From contig JASBNA010000001.1 of assembly GCA_038087015.1 (NCBI GenBank), forward strand, positions 2,852,001 through 2,916,000: DNA of 64,000 nt. The letters run 5' to 3'. The translations under genes and the position numbers were made by a program. How positions within the stretch are numbered: position 1 is the first letter of the stretch; every line of letters starts with the position of its first letter. This DNA comes from Cerrena zonata. Taxonomy: Eukaryota; Basidiomycota; Agaricomycetes; Polyporales; Cerrenaceae. Positions 8,882 through 22,209 of this stretch are shown one piece after another. A model generated the notes under the pieces. It was not told where the DNA came from and searched no databases. It was given only the letters and a program-made list of their open reading frames with translations.

Positions 8882-11800
8882 TCATGGTCGCCAAACGGGG
8901 GCCCGTGAAGCAAGAATGGGGGGAGAGACGACTACAGAACGTGTCGATTTCGTCGGAGTTTCAGATCGGAAAGCAGGAGACTCTCTATCCGCACGACGGA
9001 TGAACTGTATAGCGGTGAGGGGGGAACCGGGGGTGGGAGGAGATCCAATGGATTTAGGGCTCCTCCCGCTGGGTGTAGACAAAGCAAAAGATGGAATGCC
9101 TGGCTCAGGTGTTCGAGGATTTTCTGGGATGTCCGGAGTCTCTCGAGGTCCATGAGCTAATGTAGCAGAGCTAATCCACTTTTCTTCTTTAGCTTTGACT
9201 CGTGGTGGGGATTCAGGCAGTAGGCGGAAAGCCTCTGCGAAATGTTCTTTGATGAACCTGCATCGAATGGTAAGATACCACACGAAGAAAAGTAAACATT
9301 GTGTACTCACTTCGACAACTCTGTCCATCCTCCACCGACCCGGACCATCACCATCTGGGAGCGGAGAATGCGGCAGAAACATAACTTAGGATCTTGGCTA
9401 CCAATCCAATACTTTCCACTTTGGTCTTTCCAAGTCTCAGCGACGACCTCCACGTTTATATCAACATTTACGGGGAGTTTATTTACAACTTCACCAACAG
9501 CCATGTCGAGCTTGTTCTTAGGATTGGCGACATAAGGTTTCCTCACAATCGAGGTCCTGGTAGGGGGAGGTGTTGATCGTGGTAATGAAGACAACGACTG
9601 TCGGGGTACACGCGCTCGTGCATAATGCGACGCACGGGAGAGATTCAAACTTGATCGAGACTGTGAGAAATTGGATACCTCAGAGAATGCGGGTGACGCA
9701 GTACGGGTATGGTTCGTATTCGATCGAGGGCGGGATTTGGGAAGGGGTACAGGTCTCGGAGGGGGTGTTACCATGGAAGTCGGAGATGTGATACTCTGGG
9801 TTCGTTGACGAGAGGCAAAGGTAGATTGATAGAGTCTAGATGTGGCCACGGGAGTAGTCGTGATAGTAGGATTAGACACTGAACGATTATTCGACGCGAC
9901 AGACATCATAGACATTCGACTCGAGGACCGAGACGGTGGTGCGAAAGTCGATGCGCCAGAAGACGATCTTCGTCCAGGGCGAAGTGGAGGGGCAAGGAAC
10001 TGGCCGCCAGGAGATCCGACGGAGAGCTTTGAATACCCTGTAGACTTCTTGGGGATCGGAACAGGGACAGGGCGAGCTGTTGATGATGAGGCATGATTAC
10101 TCTTCGCGATACTGACCACACTGGGCGGTCGAACTTTCTGCTCTAACAAGAGGTCTTGGCTCATGGCGTAGAGTTCTTGCCATGTTTGGTCGATTCTGTC
10201 GTATTCAGATCGAGCTCGTGCGTCGTCCTTCACTTGCTCGTACAAGGCGCGCATTTCTTTGACAAGATCTTCTGTAAAGCGTAGACGTGCTGCGATCTGT
10301 GTCTCTGGAGGTTGAGAGGAGTCCGAAACATGTGTCGAGGATAGAGTACCAATGGGAGGTGAGGGGTAGCTGTCAATATGTTCAAGCAGATCGCTGAGGG
10401 CATTGTCACATTTTTCTACAGCAACCCTCAACCTAGCGAGAAGACCAACACGAGCCATCGAATCCATTGCATTGCGGAGATCCGACCTTAACGAACGTAA
10501 TTCGGCATCGACGGTAGCGCTAGTGGTTGAGGAAGGGAGTTCTTCAATTTCCTCCGCTATGCCAGCCAGCTGGTTATTGATAGCAGTGCATTGGTCGGAA
10601 GAAGGCAAACTATATGTCCCTGCAGTTGGCTGAATGAGGTCAGTGATACCTAGAAAGCGTAGGCGAGTGCGAAGAGAATAGATGCGCCCTTGCAGAGCCA
10701 TGAGCTCAGAAGATAGAGATTTGGTCGGACTCGAGGGGTCGATAGCAAATACATCTAGAAACAGCCATTAGAAACAGAAAGCTTGAATACATGTAAACCG
10801 ACTTACCTTCGTCGACGGGAGGTAAAGCTTTCGCTGCTTGTGCTTCAGCCTGAAGACGTTCACGCTCAGCTTTTGCTTCCTCCTCTGCTTTTAGCCTATC
10901 ACGTTCAGCTTGTGTCTCCGCCTCTAACCTCTCGCGTTCAGCCTTTGCTTCTGCTTCGACTCTCTGGCGTTCGACCTCTGCTTCTGCTTCAAGCCTCCGG
11001 CGTTCGGCCTCTGCTGCTGCTTCAAGCCTCTGGCGCTCAGCCTCTGCCTCTGCCTCAGCTTCAATTCTTTTCCGTTCAGCCTCTGCCTCAGCTTCAATTC
11101 TTTCTCGTTCAGCTTTCGCTTCGGCCTCAAGACGCTCCTGTTGAGCTCTGGCTTCAGCTTCGAGACGTTCTTGTTCGGCTTTAGCTTCGGCTTCACGGAG
11201 AAGACGTTCCTCTTCAGCACGTTGTTCAGCTTCAAGTCGGTCCCTTTCAGCTTGTTCAGCAGCTTCGCGGGCTAGACGTTCCTGCTCCATCTTGAGACGA
11301 GTTTCTTCGTCACGCCGAGCGGTCTCCGAGTCAGAAACTTGCTGAAGGAAACGTCGAATCGCTTCCTTCTTGTCTTGACAGTGTGCCATCGCCTGATCCA
11401 AAGCCCGCTGCCTGGAAGATGTGAGAGAGGATCGTACGTCCGAACTCAGGGGAGCCGACTCCTCATTCAAACGCCGTAATTGCGCACGAACGGCATCTAA
11501 AGAATGAGCATGCTCCTTGACGTTATGTTCTAGCAGCTGATTCAACTTGGTAGAAAGATTGGTGAAGTCGTCGAAGGTTGAAGCGCCGGGGTTGAAAGTG
11601 CCCTGTAATGACGATAGAGTCGAGTCTATTTGTTGCATGCTCTCCGTGCTGGACTGCATCGCCGTATCGATAGCTCGGGCATCCTTCGCCAAATGGAAAT
11701 GAAGAGACTTCTGAGTCAATGCTTCAACGGCTGCCGACAGGTGCATACTATATGCGTTACAATCTGTGCGGACTGCCCTGTCGATGGTATCCGGATCCAC

Positions 11801-14460
11801 AGGTAAACCAATGGCAGCACGTTGTCGCAGAGTTTCCAGATTGAAAGCTCCAGGTAGGGATGAACGCCGTGCATGCGAATCGTATCTGACCTTCGGAGAA
11901 CCTTTCGCAACGAAAGGAACGCGCTGCGGCAAACCATCCAATAGAGAACGGACTGTCTGTTCAACTTGAGAAAAGTCGGTATCAACGGTGACGCGTGTGG
12001 TGTCAAGGTCATCTCCTGCGAGTTGGCCGGAAAGGGTCTCCTCGATATTTGCGTCTAGCTCAGCCTTTAAGTCCTCCATACGCAATTGAAGATCTTGGAC
12101 TTCTTCGTGGAGATTGGACATGACAGAGGCTTGATTTCGGATCGAGTCCAAAAACGATGATAGGGATTGCACGTTGTGATGCAATGACGTGAGTAGGTTG
12201 CACGAGTCCCGAAGATAGTCCTTCAGAGGGCCGTCAAGCGAATCCGAGACATGTAACAGCGGTTGGGAAACTTCGGCATCGACTCGGGCGCTGATGGACT
12301 CTAGACTTGGAGGTGCAGTCAAAGGGTCCAGGGGCACAGCTAGACTTGACACAGAACTTTCAGGTGTAAGGAGCACTGAGTCTTGGCGGGTTTGTGATTG
12401 CCATACCGACTGCTGGATATTTTCGCAGAGGTCCTGACGATTACCCTCGAGATCCACGAACACCCCTTCCATGTTGGACCAGATACGTCGAATCTCGTTG
12501 AGTGTACCAACTCGATCAGCCACTGTCGTACGGATCTGCGAGAGCTGCTTTCGCGTTTCAACGAGCTGAGCAATTTGTCCTTTGGAATCAGCAATGAACT
12601 GCGGTTCGACGCCCGAGTGGTTGGACAAATCTAGAAGGGCCTGAGTAGCATCCTGAAGTAAATTCGAGCTTTCTAGGTCGGCTTTCTCCACCTCCTTGAT
12701 GAGGGTTGGGAACAAAGCTAAGAAGACTTGGTGTCGCGAAGATTCAAGGCATTGTTCAGAAGAGAGGTCGGGAGGAGAGCCATCACCAGATTCTGCCTCG
12801 GAACCCTCCTCAAGAGACGTTATGAGTGAAGCGAGTTGTGCTTGAAGCTGAGACGAAGTTTTGCAGACAACTTCAACCCGGCGGACGGCTTCGAAGTTAG
12901 CATGGTACTCCTTTGCCAACTTTTCGACGTCGGATACTATTTCTTGGGCTGCTCGGTATTCCGAGGAAAGAAGTTTCAAGGTGGATTCGTTATAATCAGC
13001 CTGATCTTGGAACAACGGATGAGAGGGACGGGGGAAGAAGCTAGTGGGCGAGAGAGGGTCACCCCGCATCGCTAGTCGTTTAGTCAACGTGATCGCTCGT
13101 GAGGTGAAAGTAGCATCTTGACGGCCAGTAGGATGTCGGGAACAAGCAAATTCGATATCTTCAAGTAGTGCCTGAGCATTGGTCTTATCGTTCGTGGTCT
13201 CCACATAAAATTCATCAGCCCTAGAGGGGGGAAATAAGTAAAATTTTTAACGAGAGTGAGGTAGTAGTATACTTTTTCCATTGCATAACGACGTTCATGA
13301 TGAACTTGCCTACGTCTTCCATTTCGTGGATACCTTTGTCTTCTAATCTATCTTGTTCATCGAGCAGCTCGTCTGGGACGGGTCTACGACTATCGTCGAT
13401 CAATTTGTCCAACGCCTTTCCAGCAGCATTAATCTTGCTGTGCTTTAACGAAGATACCCTGCTGGAGAACTGAGCAGCTTCACGTGACAGTACCTCTGAA
13501 TGTTTGTAACGAGCTTTTCTAGAGAAGCCGGGAAGAGCAGATCCATTGTCTGAAGCAATGGATGCGAGAGAAACTGTGGAGCCTCTCCGTTTAAGAGTCG
13601 GTTGAGGAAGGCTGAGAGTAAGTTGGACGACCTCTTCTTCCTTTGAGGCCTGAGCTTCTTCAATCTCGTCATATACAGTCGGGATCCAGCGGGCACGGGA
13701 ACTAAGGAAGTCTTTAATGTCTGAGGTAGTGTTTCGGAGTTCTCGCCAAGCGCTGATCCGTCGTTCCTCCCAGGTAAGTCTAGTTCCGAGTAAGTCCAAG
13801 TTCTCAGACCTGTCTCGCAATAGATGGAATAACTTGTCGAGAGCATAGATGGTTGTAAGGGTTATCTCAATCAAGTCCGTGTCGGCAGGAGAAAGATTTC
13901 TTGACGTAGCAGCTTGAAGCACCGATGAGCCTATGATATTCACATGAGCTAAATGCGATAGTTCCCTCACCCTTGGTAAACTTTTTCAGCTTCCTGAGTT
14001 CACCGGAATCAAATATTTCGGTTTCCTTCTCGATCTTGTCGTGCTCGACAATCCATTGCTTTAACTGCTCTCTAGAAGGCAGACCTTCCAAGGTGTCCGA
14101 GGAAGAACGCACAGCGTCCAAACCTGCGAAGACTCCTACCGGGGGCATTTGTTCAAGCAACTATGCATGCACAGTACCGAAATGAGCAACACGAGTGAGG
14201 ATCGACGTCTCCTGACTCACCTTGATCTTATCCTCGATCCAGGCCCTCCTCTCGCTAAATGCTTGCAATTCGATGACTTCATGCCACTCGAGGGTTTCTT
14301 CACCTTCACCCGACTTGGGTGATTCCTCCGTTTGGGATGGGATGGCGAGACGAGATACGAGAACTGATTCCGCAGTCTCAATGAGGCTCTGCGCGCTGTC
14401 TTTCAAGGAGGTGAGTGGGGGTGGACTGGATCCTGGTGGGGTGGCCTCTGGAGAAGCCAT
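8882..14460 (-). CDS. GAS2-related (GAR) domain protein with long helical rod
   Basis: Predicted microtubule/actin-linking cytoskeletal protein of 1773 residues. Exons (high to low coordinate) are 14460-14221, 14160-13971, 13930-13273, 13220-10807, 10754-9311 and 9257-8882; they sum to 5322 nt, a multiple of three, and all introns are 40-60 bp. The first ~980 residues are mostly helical with spectrin-like heptads and scattered Ser-rich linkers. Residues about 985-1165 are a highly charged coiled coil of repeated EAEAxAERERLEAEA-type units. A Ser/Arg/Pro-rich basic stretch follows. At about 1575-1655 comes the GAS2 domain, with YVANPKNKLDMAVGEVVNK, WKDQSGKYWIG and VMVRVGGGWTELSKFIKEH, which binds microtubules in the GAS2 and spectraplakin families. 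The tail is Pro/Ser-rich. The N-terminal half may correspond to Kar9-like spindle-orientation proteins, but I cannot confirm that. Confidence 0.82.
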
Positions 14461-14995
14461 GGTAATCGGTTAGTGGTGGTAAAGAGCGATGGGGTACTGT
14501 TGTAGTTGTATTATGGATCAGTCCGTTGGGATCATGAATGCATGGCGTGGCCTGCGAGGGTCCTGCGATGGGCGTGAGGAGAACGTGGGATGCTGCAGAA
14601 TTGCAAACGCCTCTGACACGCCCTTTGGTACAGGTGAAATGAGGTGAAATCAAAAGTGACCACACAGAAGAGCGCGCAACTCTCCAACCGGCAAACCCCT
14701 CGGCTAATGCGCTTCCAAACTTCTCAATGCGTTCATACTGGCAAACAGGGTATGATTCACGTTCAAACCTTTCGGATATAGTACTACGACAAAGGTATTC
14801 TAATGGATGTCAGAAGATACAGAAACATACAGATTACAAGAGATGATGCATAGCTAAGGTGTACAATTGCGCAAATCAACTCGATAAAAATAATTCGTAG
14901 TGGAAACAGCCAAAACTGAGAAAGGCTTGGATACGTGAGATCCAGCCAGCTGAAAGAAAATCGAAATCAAACTAGCTAAAAAAGAATCCATGTCT
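14461..14995. other. Promoter region of GAS2 gene and 3' flank of bem1
   Basis: No gene is seen. Both neighbours are on the minus strand, so this holds the promoter and 5' leader of the GAS2-domain gene and the terminator side of bem1. Confidence 0.5.
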
Positions 14996-17109
14996 TTACT
15001 CTGCATACAATACGTGTCGATCCGCACCATCCAGCCAAGTACGCAATGCATCATCGCTCCGTATTTCGATCAATCCGTTATGGATGCTGTCTCGATATCG
15101 CAGATGCACGACGTGACTTAGCCTTGCTCGGACCTTTTCCAATAGTTGGGGGTATGTCACGCGAGGGTGAACTCGTATAGCAACGACATCGTCCGAAGTA
15201 TTATCAAAGATTTTGATCTTGACAAATGCTGTTTGTGGGTTGTTGTTCGAAATAGAGGGCGTATTCATAGCAGCATTGGATTGAGAGCGTGAACGGCCCG
15301 AAAGAGACGTCGCAGAAGTAGCAACAGATGGTGTTTGTGATGAACGCATTGAAACCGGTGACGGATCCTGAGAGGAAGATGTCAACGACGAACGAGAATT
15401 GCCATTGCCATTGGCTTGGTAGGGATCGATTTCCAAGGAGGAATATCGTCCCGAGGGTAGTAGAGGAGACTCCGCACGCGAACTCGACCGTGACTGTGCA
15501 ACCGCAGACGGACCAAATTTCTTGTGCAAGGAGGAGGAAGAATCCGTTCGATGATGTAGTCGGAGAGGTTGTACTGGCTTTGTCAATAATTCCGGTGAAG
15601 CGTAGGGATGATTGGGCTGGTAGTAGTCGTATGGGTCTTCGTCATACCCAGGTTCTGCGGCGTCATCCTCATACGTAGATAATTCGCTCCCAGGACGGTG
15701 TTGTTCGGTAACCTGGAGTTGATTAAATTGCGAGTTGATATCCGCTGCAGAAGAGGCACTAGGCAAAGCCTGTATGTCTGCTTCGCGAGGCTCGACATCT
15801 TGCTCTGCATCGCCCGGTTTCACAGTTACAAATTGCCGAATATGGGGATGTTCGAGGATGTACCTGGCCTTAAAACGCAATTCGCAAAGCAGTTTCAAAT
15901 AATCATGCAACTCCGCTCGTCGACTCATAGTGACTTGATTGTCGACGTTGTCTACCGGTCCTGGCATGAAAGGCAGAATTCGTGTATCCTCGTTCGGTCG
16001 CCCAGCTTCGTATGGGAAAGTATTGAGAAGCTCCATCTGAAAGTCGTAGAAGTCATTGTATGTTCGGAAAAGAGCCAGGTGTTTTGCCGGGGGAAGTGGA
16101 TCTGAGCTTCTGGATGGATAAGGCTGGAAGGTCGCATGAACAAGGAACCAATACTCATCCATCTCAAAGTGGAACGAGTTCACAGACGCTTCAAGCAGGA
16201 TTCCCTCCGGAAGGATTTGGGGTTTGGGTGGTGGATGTGACATCTGTTGTTGATGCTGATAGGGGGTAGGTGACGGACTTTGGACGTCGATAGTGGGGGC
16301 TCCAGAACCGTTCTTGTTGGAAGGGTTCGGCGTTGCCAGCAACGCGCTTTGGTCATCGATGACCCCGAGCGAAATACTGTTCGCCTTGTAATTCATAACC
16401 GATTTTTTCCATTCTTCGACGCGAGGGAGAGATCCATTGTCGATGATAGCGTCGACATCTTCAATGGGTTCCCCAGTGGCCGGGTCTCGGATCTCCACGA
16501 AAGAAACAGGAATTAGGCCGGGCCTACCCAATCGACCTATGGGTTTGGCAACGAACCACTCTCTGTTCGACTGAGCAACAACAGAGATTGTATCGCCTGC
16601 TTTTGAGTCTAATTCATCTGCGCGTTCGGCCACAAAATCATGCAACACGACTGCATAGTACACAGGTAACCTTGGCGAAGTGGGAGATTGCATTGGAGTG
16701 GAAATCACTGTGGAGGTAATTCTGGGACTGCTATTGCACAGAGTGAGATATGTCAGAGGTAGCACAGTAAATGTAATCAAGAGGCTTACGATTGGGCTGA
16801 TGGCGTCGCTCGTCTACCAAGAACTTCGAAGGAATGAGCTGGAACAAGACCTCGTGCGCCAGTCATGGGATTGTGGGCTTCGTACCATTGGCCCTGGTTC
16901 ACGTCGTTGACAACGTGAAAGAAGTCACCCTTTTCAAATGACAACTCCTGGGGGGCAGTGGCCCGATGGGATTGCAAAGCTTTGATCACCTTCTTCGGAG
17001 GTTGGATCGCGTTGATAGGTTTAGAGAGCGAGGGCAAAGGCGAGGAGGGGCTAGATATGTGATGGGAATGATCCTTGTTACCATTAAGGGATTTGCGTAG
17101 GGACTTCAT
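14996..17109 (-). CDS. bem1: Bem1/Scd2 polarity scaffold (SH3-SH3-PX-PB1)
   Basis: Cell-polarity scaffold that brings the Cdc42 GEF (Cdc24/Scd1) and PAK kinase together at sites of growth. Two exons, 17109-16790 and 16730-14996, give 684 residues after removal of a 59 bp intron. Domains in order are SH3-1 at about 40-98 (ALQSHRATAPQELSFEKGDF, WYEAHNPMTGARGLVP), SH3-2 at about 125-185 (VVLHDFVAERADELDSKAGD, REWFVAKPIGRLGRPGLIP), PX at about 290-410 (FRTYNDFYDFQMELL, ILPFMPGP, LHDYLKLL) for phosphoinositide binding, and a C-terminal PB1 at about 605-684 (FVKIKIFD, DDVVAIRVH, YPQLLEKVRARL) that would bind the PB1 of Cdc24. Domain order and length match fungal Bem1. The start is the ATG in front of MKSLRKSLNG, the normal family beginning. 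Confidence 0.95.
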
Positions 17110-17914
17110 GGTGGGCTGTTAAATAGGCAAAGAATACAAGTAGGGAATCGTAAAGAGGCGTGAAGAGGGATATCGCGAAAGTCACAAGAAGGAGGAAAGC
17201 AACCTATATGCAACCTCCAGAGTCAAGACAAGTCCGGTCAAGCTGCCTTCGCCCTTTTCCCACGCATGGCTGAAACAATGGCTCGGGTTCAACTTGCTGT
17301 TCCGGCATCTCGATCTGCACATTACCCACAATTGTCAATTCGCTCGTGTCTCTCATTCCATTCACAAACGCTGTGTATCTATTCTTTGCGGACGGGTTGC
17401 AGGGCTCAGCTTTTTTTTTTCGCTGAACTGCCTCTTATCAACGCAGCACCGGCATCAATCAGCTTCTTTGCGAACTGCGCACTCTCCATGTCTAAGTCTG
17501 AATGTGTTCCCTTTGGTGGTCCTGACAACCACTCCCATATGCATAGCTTGCAAAGGTTATCAACGAGTCGGCATTACCGGTGAATGCGATCAGATAGCAC
17601 ATCTCCAACATCCGCATTTTCTATGTGCTTTTTTTGACAAGTGACCACGATATAGCATGGCAGCCTAGCAGTATCAATATATTACATCAACGTATCCTAT
17701 ATATTCACGTTCTGCTAAGATTTGGACACCGCACATACTACTACCTACCAGATGTCTACACATCGCTCTGTTCGATGATGTAGGACCCACGGAAATACTT
17801 CCCAATAGGGGTGTGTAAACATATATCAACAAATGACTGCTTACGGCATGGTCACAGCGTCCGTCTATATCCATCTCTTACCTTAACCACCATTCTGGCT
17901 TACTCCTATACAAC
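17110..17914. promoter_or_regulatory. Divergent promoter region between bem1 and not3
   Basis: About 800 bp between two divergent starts. It contains a pyrimidine-rich block (CTTTTTTTTTTCGCTG near 17410) but no gene I can support; open frames here are short and do not match anything. Confidence 0.45.
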
Positions 17915-20718
17915 ATGGCAGCACGAAAACTGCAGAGTACGCGACTATTTCATCTAGTAAACATTTGTGCATAGCCAACCTATTAATTCCCCTCCAGCCG
18001 AAATCGACCGGACGCTCAAGAAAGTAGCGGAAGGTGTCGAGCTCTTCGAAAGTATATACGAGAAGATGCAGGCCTCAACAAATCAAACGCAGAAGGAGAA
18101 GCTCGAGACAGACTTGAAGACACAAATAAAGAAACTTCAACGTCTACGTGATCAAATAAAGACATGGGTCGCGAGTAACGACATTAAAGACAAGACACAG
18201 CTTCTTGACAATCGTAGACTCATTGAGACTGTACGTTACATTGTCTCCGATTGACTGCGGTGTACTGATCATGCATTTCCCTCTGTTATCATTCCTTTGC
18301 ACGCTTCCTGCCTCCCGTACAGCAAATGGAGAAGTTCAAAGCGTGTGAGAAGGAGATGAAGACGAAAGCTTTCTCGAAAGAAGGGCTAATACAGTCGGCG
18401 AAACTCGACCCCAAAGCACAGGAGAAGCTTGAAACAACACATTGGCTACAAACTCAGGTGGAAGCGCTTCAGATTGCCATTGAGCAAGCGGAAGCGGAAG
18501 CTCAGACACTGCAGGGTAGTGGGAAGAAGAAGAATCGTTCAGGTGGCGTACAGGCAGAACGACTGGAGAACCTCGAAAGGCTGATCGAACGGCGGAAGTG
18601 GCATATCAACCGACTAGAGCTAATCCTACGGCTACTGGAGAACGGCTCAATATCAGTAGAAAGGGTCAACGACTTGAAGGAGGATGTCTCGTATTTCGTT
18701 GAGAATCACACGGTCTGTTCCACTATGAATGCTACCCTATTTTGGCATGACTCAAGGATGCAAAATACCAGGATGAGGACTTCGAAGAGGATGAGGGCAT
18801 CTATGATGAGCTCAATCTCGACGAAGAGGAAGAGAAGTTTGGTCTCGTTAATGATGATGATGACAGCGACGGTACGGAGGATGCAAGTGAAGGTGCGAAA
18901 ATTGACATTGCAGTGTCCAATGTGTGTATTGATTATTCACAGACTTGCCTCCTCGGACACCGTCGAAGAAGCATCATGATGAAGAGAGCGTTGCAAGTAG
19001 TAAACGGGACGGCAGTCCGGTAATGAAGAAAGCGACAGCTGTGTTACAACTACGAAGTAGGCCGTTTTACTTGGTCTTGAACCGCTTGAAAACTAATGTT
19101 AAATTTGACCAGAAACATCGATAGCGAATGAGTGTTTGTGTCCCTTCATGTGCAATGTAATACGCTTTCCCCTGACCTTTTCTTTTAGCTTCAAAACCTT
19201 CGCCTACATCAATATCTATACTCAAACCGAATCCCCCACCACAACCACAACCTCGGACTGCTGCACCACTACCGATCAAATATGCAGCGGCAGCAGCAGC
19301 TGCCGTCAACCCACCTGCACAAGCAACATCATCACATACACCTGCAGCATCGACAAGTGCTCCTATTCCACCAACTGCGCCGTCGATATCTTCATCAAGT
19401 GTTACGAATGAACAGCTAGCTGCGACATCTTCACCGAGCCTGACTCATCCATCTGTAACCAGCCCCCTCTTATCGTCTGCAGCGTCAGTTTCACACGTGG
19501 ATGACTCGACATTCGATTCTCCAGCACTTTCAGAAGCGTCTCCTGCAGGTCCACCTAGTGCCTCGCCACAACGGAGTACGTCACATAATCGTAAGTCACA
19601 ACCCCTTAAGTACTTGCAATGACCTACTAAGCTTTCCTTGTAGCCATCACCGCCTCCCCTTCGGTTAGCCATCCTCCGCCTACTACCGTACTAGTACGTT
19701 ATACCAGATTTTCTACGTTGTTTATTTACTAATTTACTCCTAGCCGTCTACCGAGCCACAGCCAAGTGCGCCAGTATCTAACGGTCCGTCTTCAACTGCA
19801 ACCATCGTCCCAATTGCCACCCAGGAACCTCCTGCGCAAGGATCATCGTCCACACTACCTAGCGTGCCGGCGCCGCGGGCCTCGCCAATGCCACCTGCAC
19901 AGCAGGCGCAACCCCAATTCCCTCCTGGTGTAAAGGTTCAGGAGCAGACCTTCCAAGCAGCAATCGGTACGCCTCAACAGCATGGTCAACCACAAGGTAT
20001 CCGACCGCCTTCAGCTGCACCTTCTCAACTATCTCAACAACCACGCCCAACGTCTGCGAATGCCTTCCCTAACTCTTTGTCCGACTTGGTGATGTCGTTT
20101 GAGAATGTTAAGCAGAAAGGTTAGTACAACATAATACGCCTCAATCGCAAGTTTGCTTATATTTCATCCAGCACCTCATCGGATGTCTAACCTTGGTGAA
20201 GTGCATAAGTTATTGGAGGGAAGCTATACGACTATGCCTCAACCTCAGGATACCGAGAAGTACGTGTCTTACCTCATTTGTGTACCGCCCCTCACTTATA
20301 CGTTCTATAAGGCCTAAGTACTACGTGCCTCGTAATCCTTTCCAAACACCGTCGTATTACCCTCAGACGCCTCATCCAAATCTGAATACCCCTGCTATTT
20401 TCGCTCAGCTCGATGTAGAAACGCTCTTCTATGTGTTCTACTTCCACCCGGGGACATATCAGCAGTACGTTACTCTAAGTCTCACAACGTTTCCTTCGTA
20501 ACCCGTTTGGCAGATATCTTGCGGCCAAGGAGCTCAAACGACAATCCTGGCGATTCCATGTCAAGTACCTCACATGGTTCCAGCGTCACTCAGAACCGCA
20601 AGCTATCACGGAAGAGTACGAGCAAGGAGTCTACGTGTACTTCGACTGGGAAGGCTCATGGTGTCAACGCAAGAAGAGTGATTTCCGATTTGAATACCGA
20701 TATCTTTCAGAAGATTGA
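17915..20718 (+). CDS. not3: CCR4-NOT complex subunit Not3/Not5
   Basis: Subunit of the CCR4-NOT deadenylase complex, acting in mRNA decay and transcription control. Exon 1 (17915-17936) encodes MAARKLQ and is joined over a 61 bp intron to [20 protein letters not shown] at 17998. The next intron (18231-18322) restores [20 protein letters not shown], the diagnostic Not3 N-terminal coiled coil. Then come the acidic block [20 protein letters not shown], a long Pro/Ser/Ala-rich linker (about 19190-20120), [17 protein letters not shown], and the C-terminal NOT2/3/5 domain ([79 protein letters not shown]). About ten introns are needed; the splice points near 18712-18763 and 18900-19200 are ambiguous. 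It converges on the bL12m gene. Confidence 0.93.
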
Positions 20719-20972
20719 ACGTTCCTTATTGCCACTCCTTTACCATTTTTGCAGCTTACTTATCCATGTATTGATACGATTGCACTCGTTCCATATTACG
20801 TTCTCAAGCTGAGAGCTATTCACTTACCATAGTACTCGTCGTCATGTTTTTTTGACCATCTCATTCTGCAACAGAGATATTTCAAAACATGTAGTCAGTT
20901 TGAGTGAGGTCCCATGCAAGAAGAACATGTGCAGCGAAAGCATATTAATGGGTGTATAAGGTAGGTCTAACA

Positions 20973-21793
20973 TTACTCCAAAACAACAACACCACCGAGG
21001 TCGACGAAGGTCTTTTTAAGCTTTTCGGCGTCCTCCTTGGCAAGGCCCTCTTTGAGAACTTTAGGAACAGACTCGACGAACTTCTTAGCCTGTAAGAATA
21101 GAATAATACGTCAATAACTATACAGCAGGTGAGTATTATGACACATACGTCGATGAGTGTTAGGTTAGGAATCATAGCCTTGACCTCTCGGATGATCTTA
21201 GGCTTAGCAGCGGCATCGAAAGACTCAAGCTTGACATTGAACATTGTCTTTTCTTTGGGCTTCTCCTGGTTGGTGGTGATGCAACAATTAGTATACTGGT
21301 TTAGGAAGGTTGAAAAGTTCGACGTACCTCTACCGGGGCTTCTTCTACGGCAACAGGTGCTGGGCCAGCAGCGGGCATAGCAATCTCTTGGATGTTAAGT
21401 CGTGACTGGTTGATATGTGAGACGATGCCCCAAACCAATAAGAGTATGAACCCCGTACCTTCAGGAGTGTGACCAAGTCCGCCGCCTGTAGGAGTGTAAG
21501 TCCAGAAATCTCATCAACAATTTTTGTCAATTTGGGGTCTGAAGGTAAAGTTGGTGGTGGCGTTGATGTTGAAGCTTCCGCGGCAGCAGTTGCAAGTGTT
21601 CGTGACCGGAAAGCAAAGGCATGGGGTCTAGTTTAACATTGTAAGCAACACGTCTCGTGTTCAGTTCCGATGCCAACTTACTGAATGAAAGAGCGTGAAC
21701 GAGACGCAGCTCGCAGAGCATTTGCACACCGACTCTATAGATGCAATATTAGTATGTAGAATATGTCTCTGGAGGGAGTATACTGACTGCCAT
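20973..21793 (-). CDS. MRPL12: Mitochondrial ribosomal protein bL12m (MRPL12)
   Basis: L7/L12 stalk protein of the mitochondrial large ribosomal subunit, which recruits translation GTPases. Joining six exons gives a start MA (ATG at 21793), an Arg/Ser/Ala-rich presequence (ANALRAASRSRSFIQ, FRSRTLATAAAEAS), the N-terminal dimerisation part (PKLTKIVDEISGLTLLQAAD, LVTLLK), an Ala/Pro hinge (AMPAAGPAPVAVEEAPVEE), and the C-terminal domain (FNVKLESFDAAAKPKIIREV, IPNLTLID, AKKFVESVPKVLKEGLAKED, AEKLKKTFVDLGGVVVLE). The ending matches bacterial-type L12. The family's KT/VKxLK-type helix is preserved. Introns fall after MA, inside the presequence, after LLK, after VEE and after LID. Confidence 0.93.
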
Positions 21794-22209
21794 GATTGCT
21801 GAATGTGGTTGAGCTGGACAAATGGAACCGAATGTACAGAAAATACGCGCGCGTGCTCTCACCTCCGGACTTCGCCGTCCGACCACGCGACCCGATCACC
21901 GATCGAACTCCGGAAGGTTCTTAAATTCCAAGTTCAAGCTGGACTCGGCGGCATCCTTGGTATCAGTACTCAAAACACTCAAAACGTTCGTATTCTCTTC
22001 AAAAGACATCGTATGGAAAGTTTATGGCAGTCGTATCGGCCGATGGATATAAGTATTGATACAGTAAGAAAGACATTAGAGTCGTGGAATACGGTGCAAA
22101 TCGTACACTGTAGTCATTTAAATGGCATTGCGCCGCATGATCATGTATGTACTGATTGAGCTTCAATCAGGGCTAAATATAAAATCAACAAGATAAGTCT
22201 ATTCTCACC
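21794..22209. other. Intergenic region
   Basis: Holds the promoter of bL12m and the 3' flank of the transporter gene. Open frames on the plus strand are present (for example a 30-codon frame MYRKYARVLSPPDFAV starting near 21831) but nothing supports a gene. Confidence 0.4.

Noticed and set aside
10783..11184. Plus-strand frame of 133 codons rich in Leu, Pro and Gln
   Set aside because: It is the antisense shadow of the repetitive coiled-coil exon of the GAS2 gene; its regular pattern comes from those repeats.
15328..16516. Several plus-strand frames over bem1
   Set aside because: Antisense to a fully recognised SH3-SH3-PX-PB1 protein.
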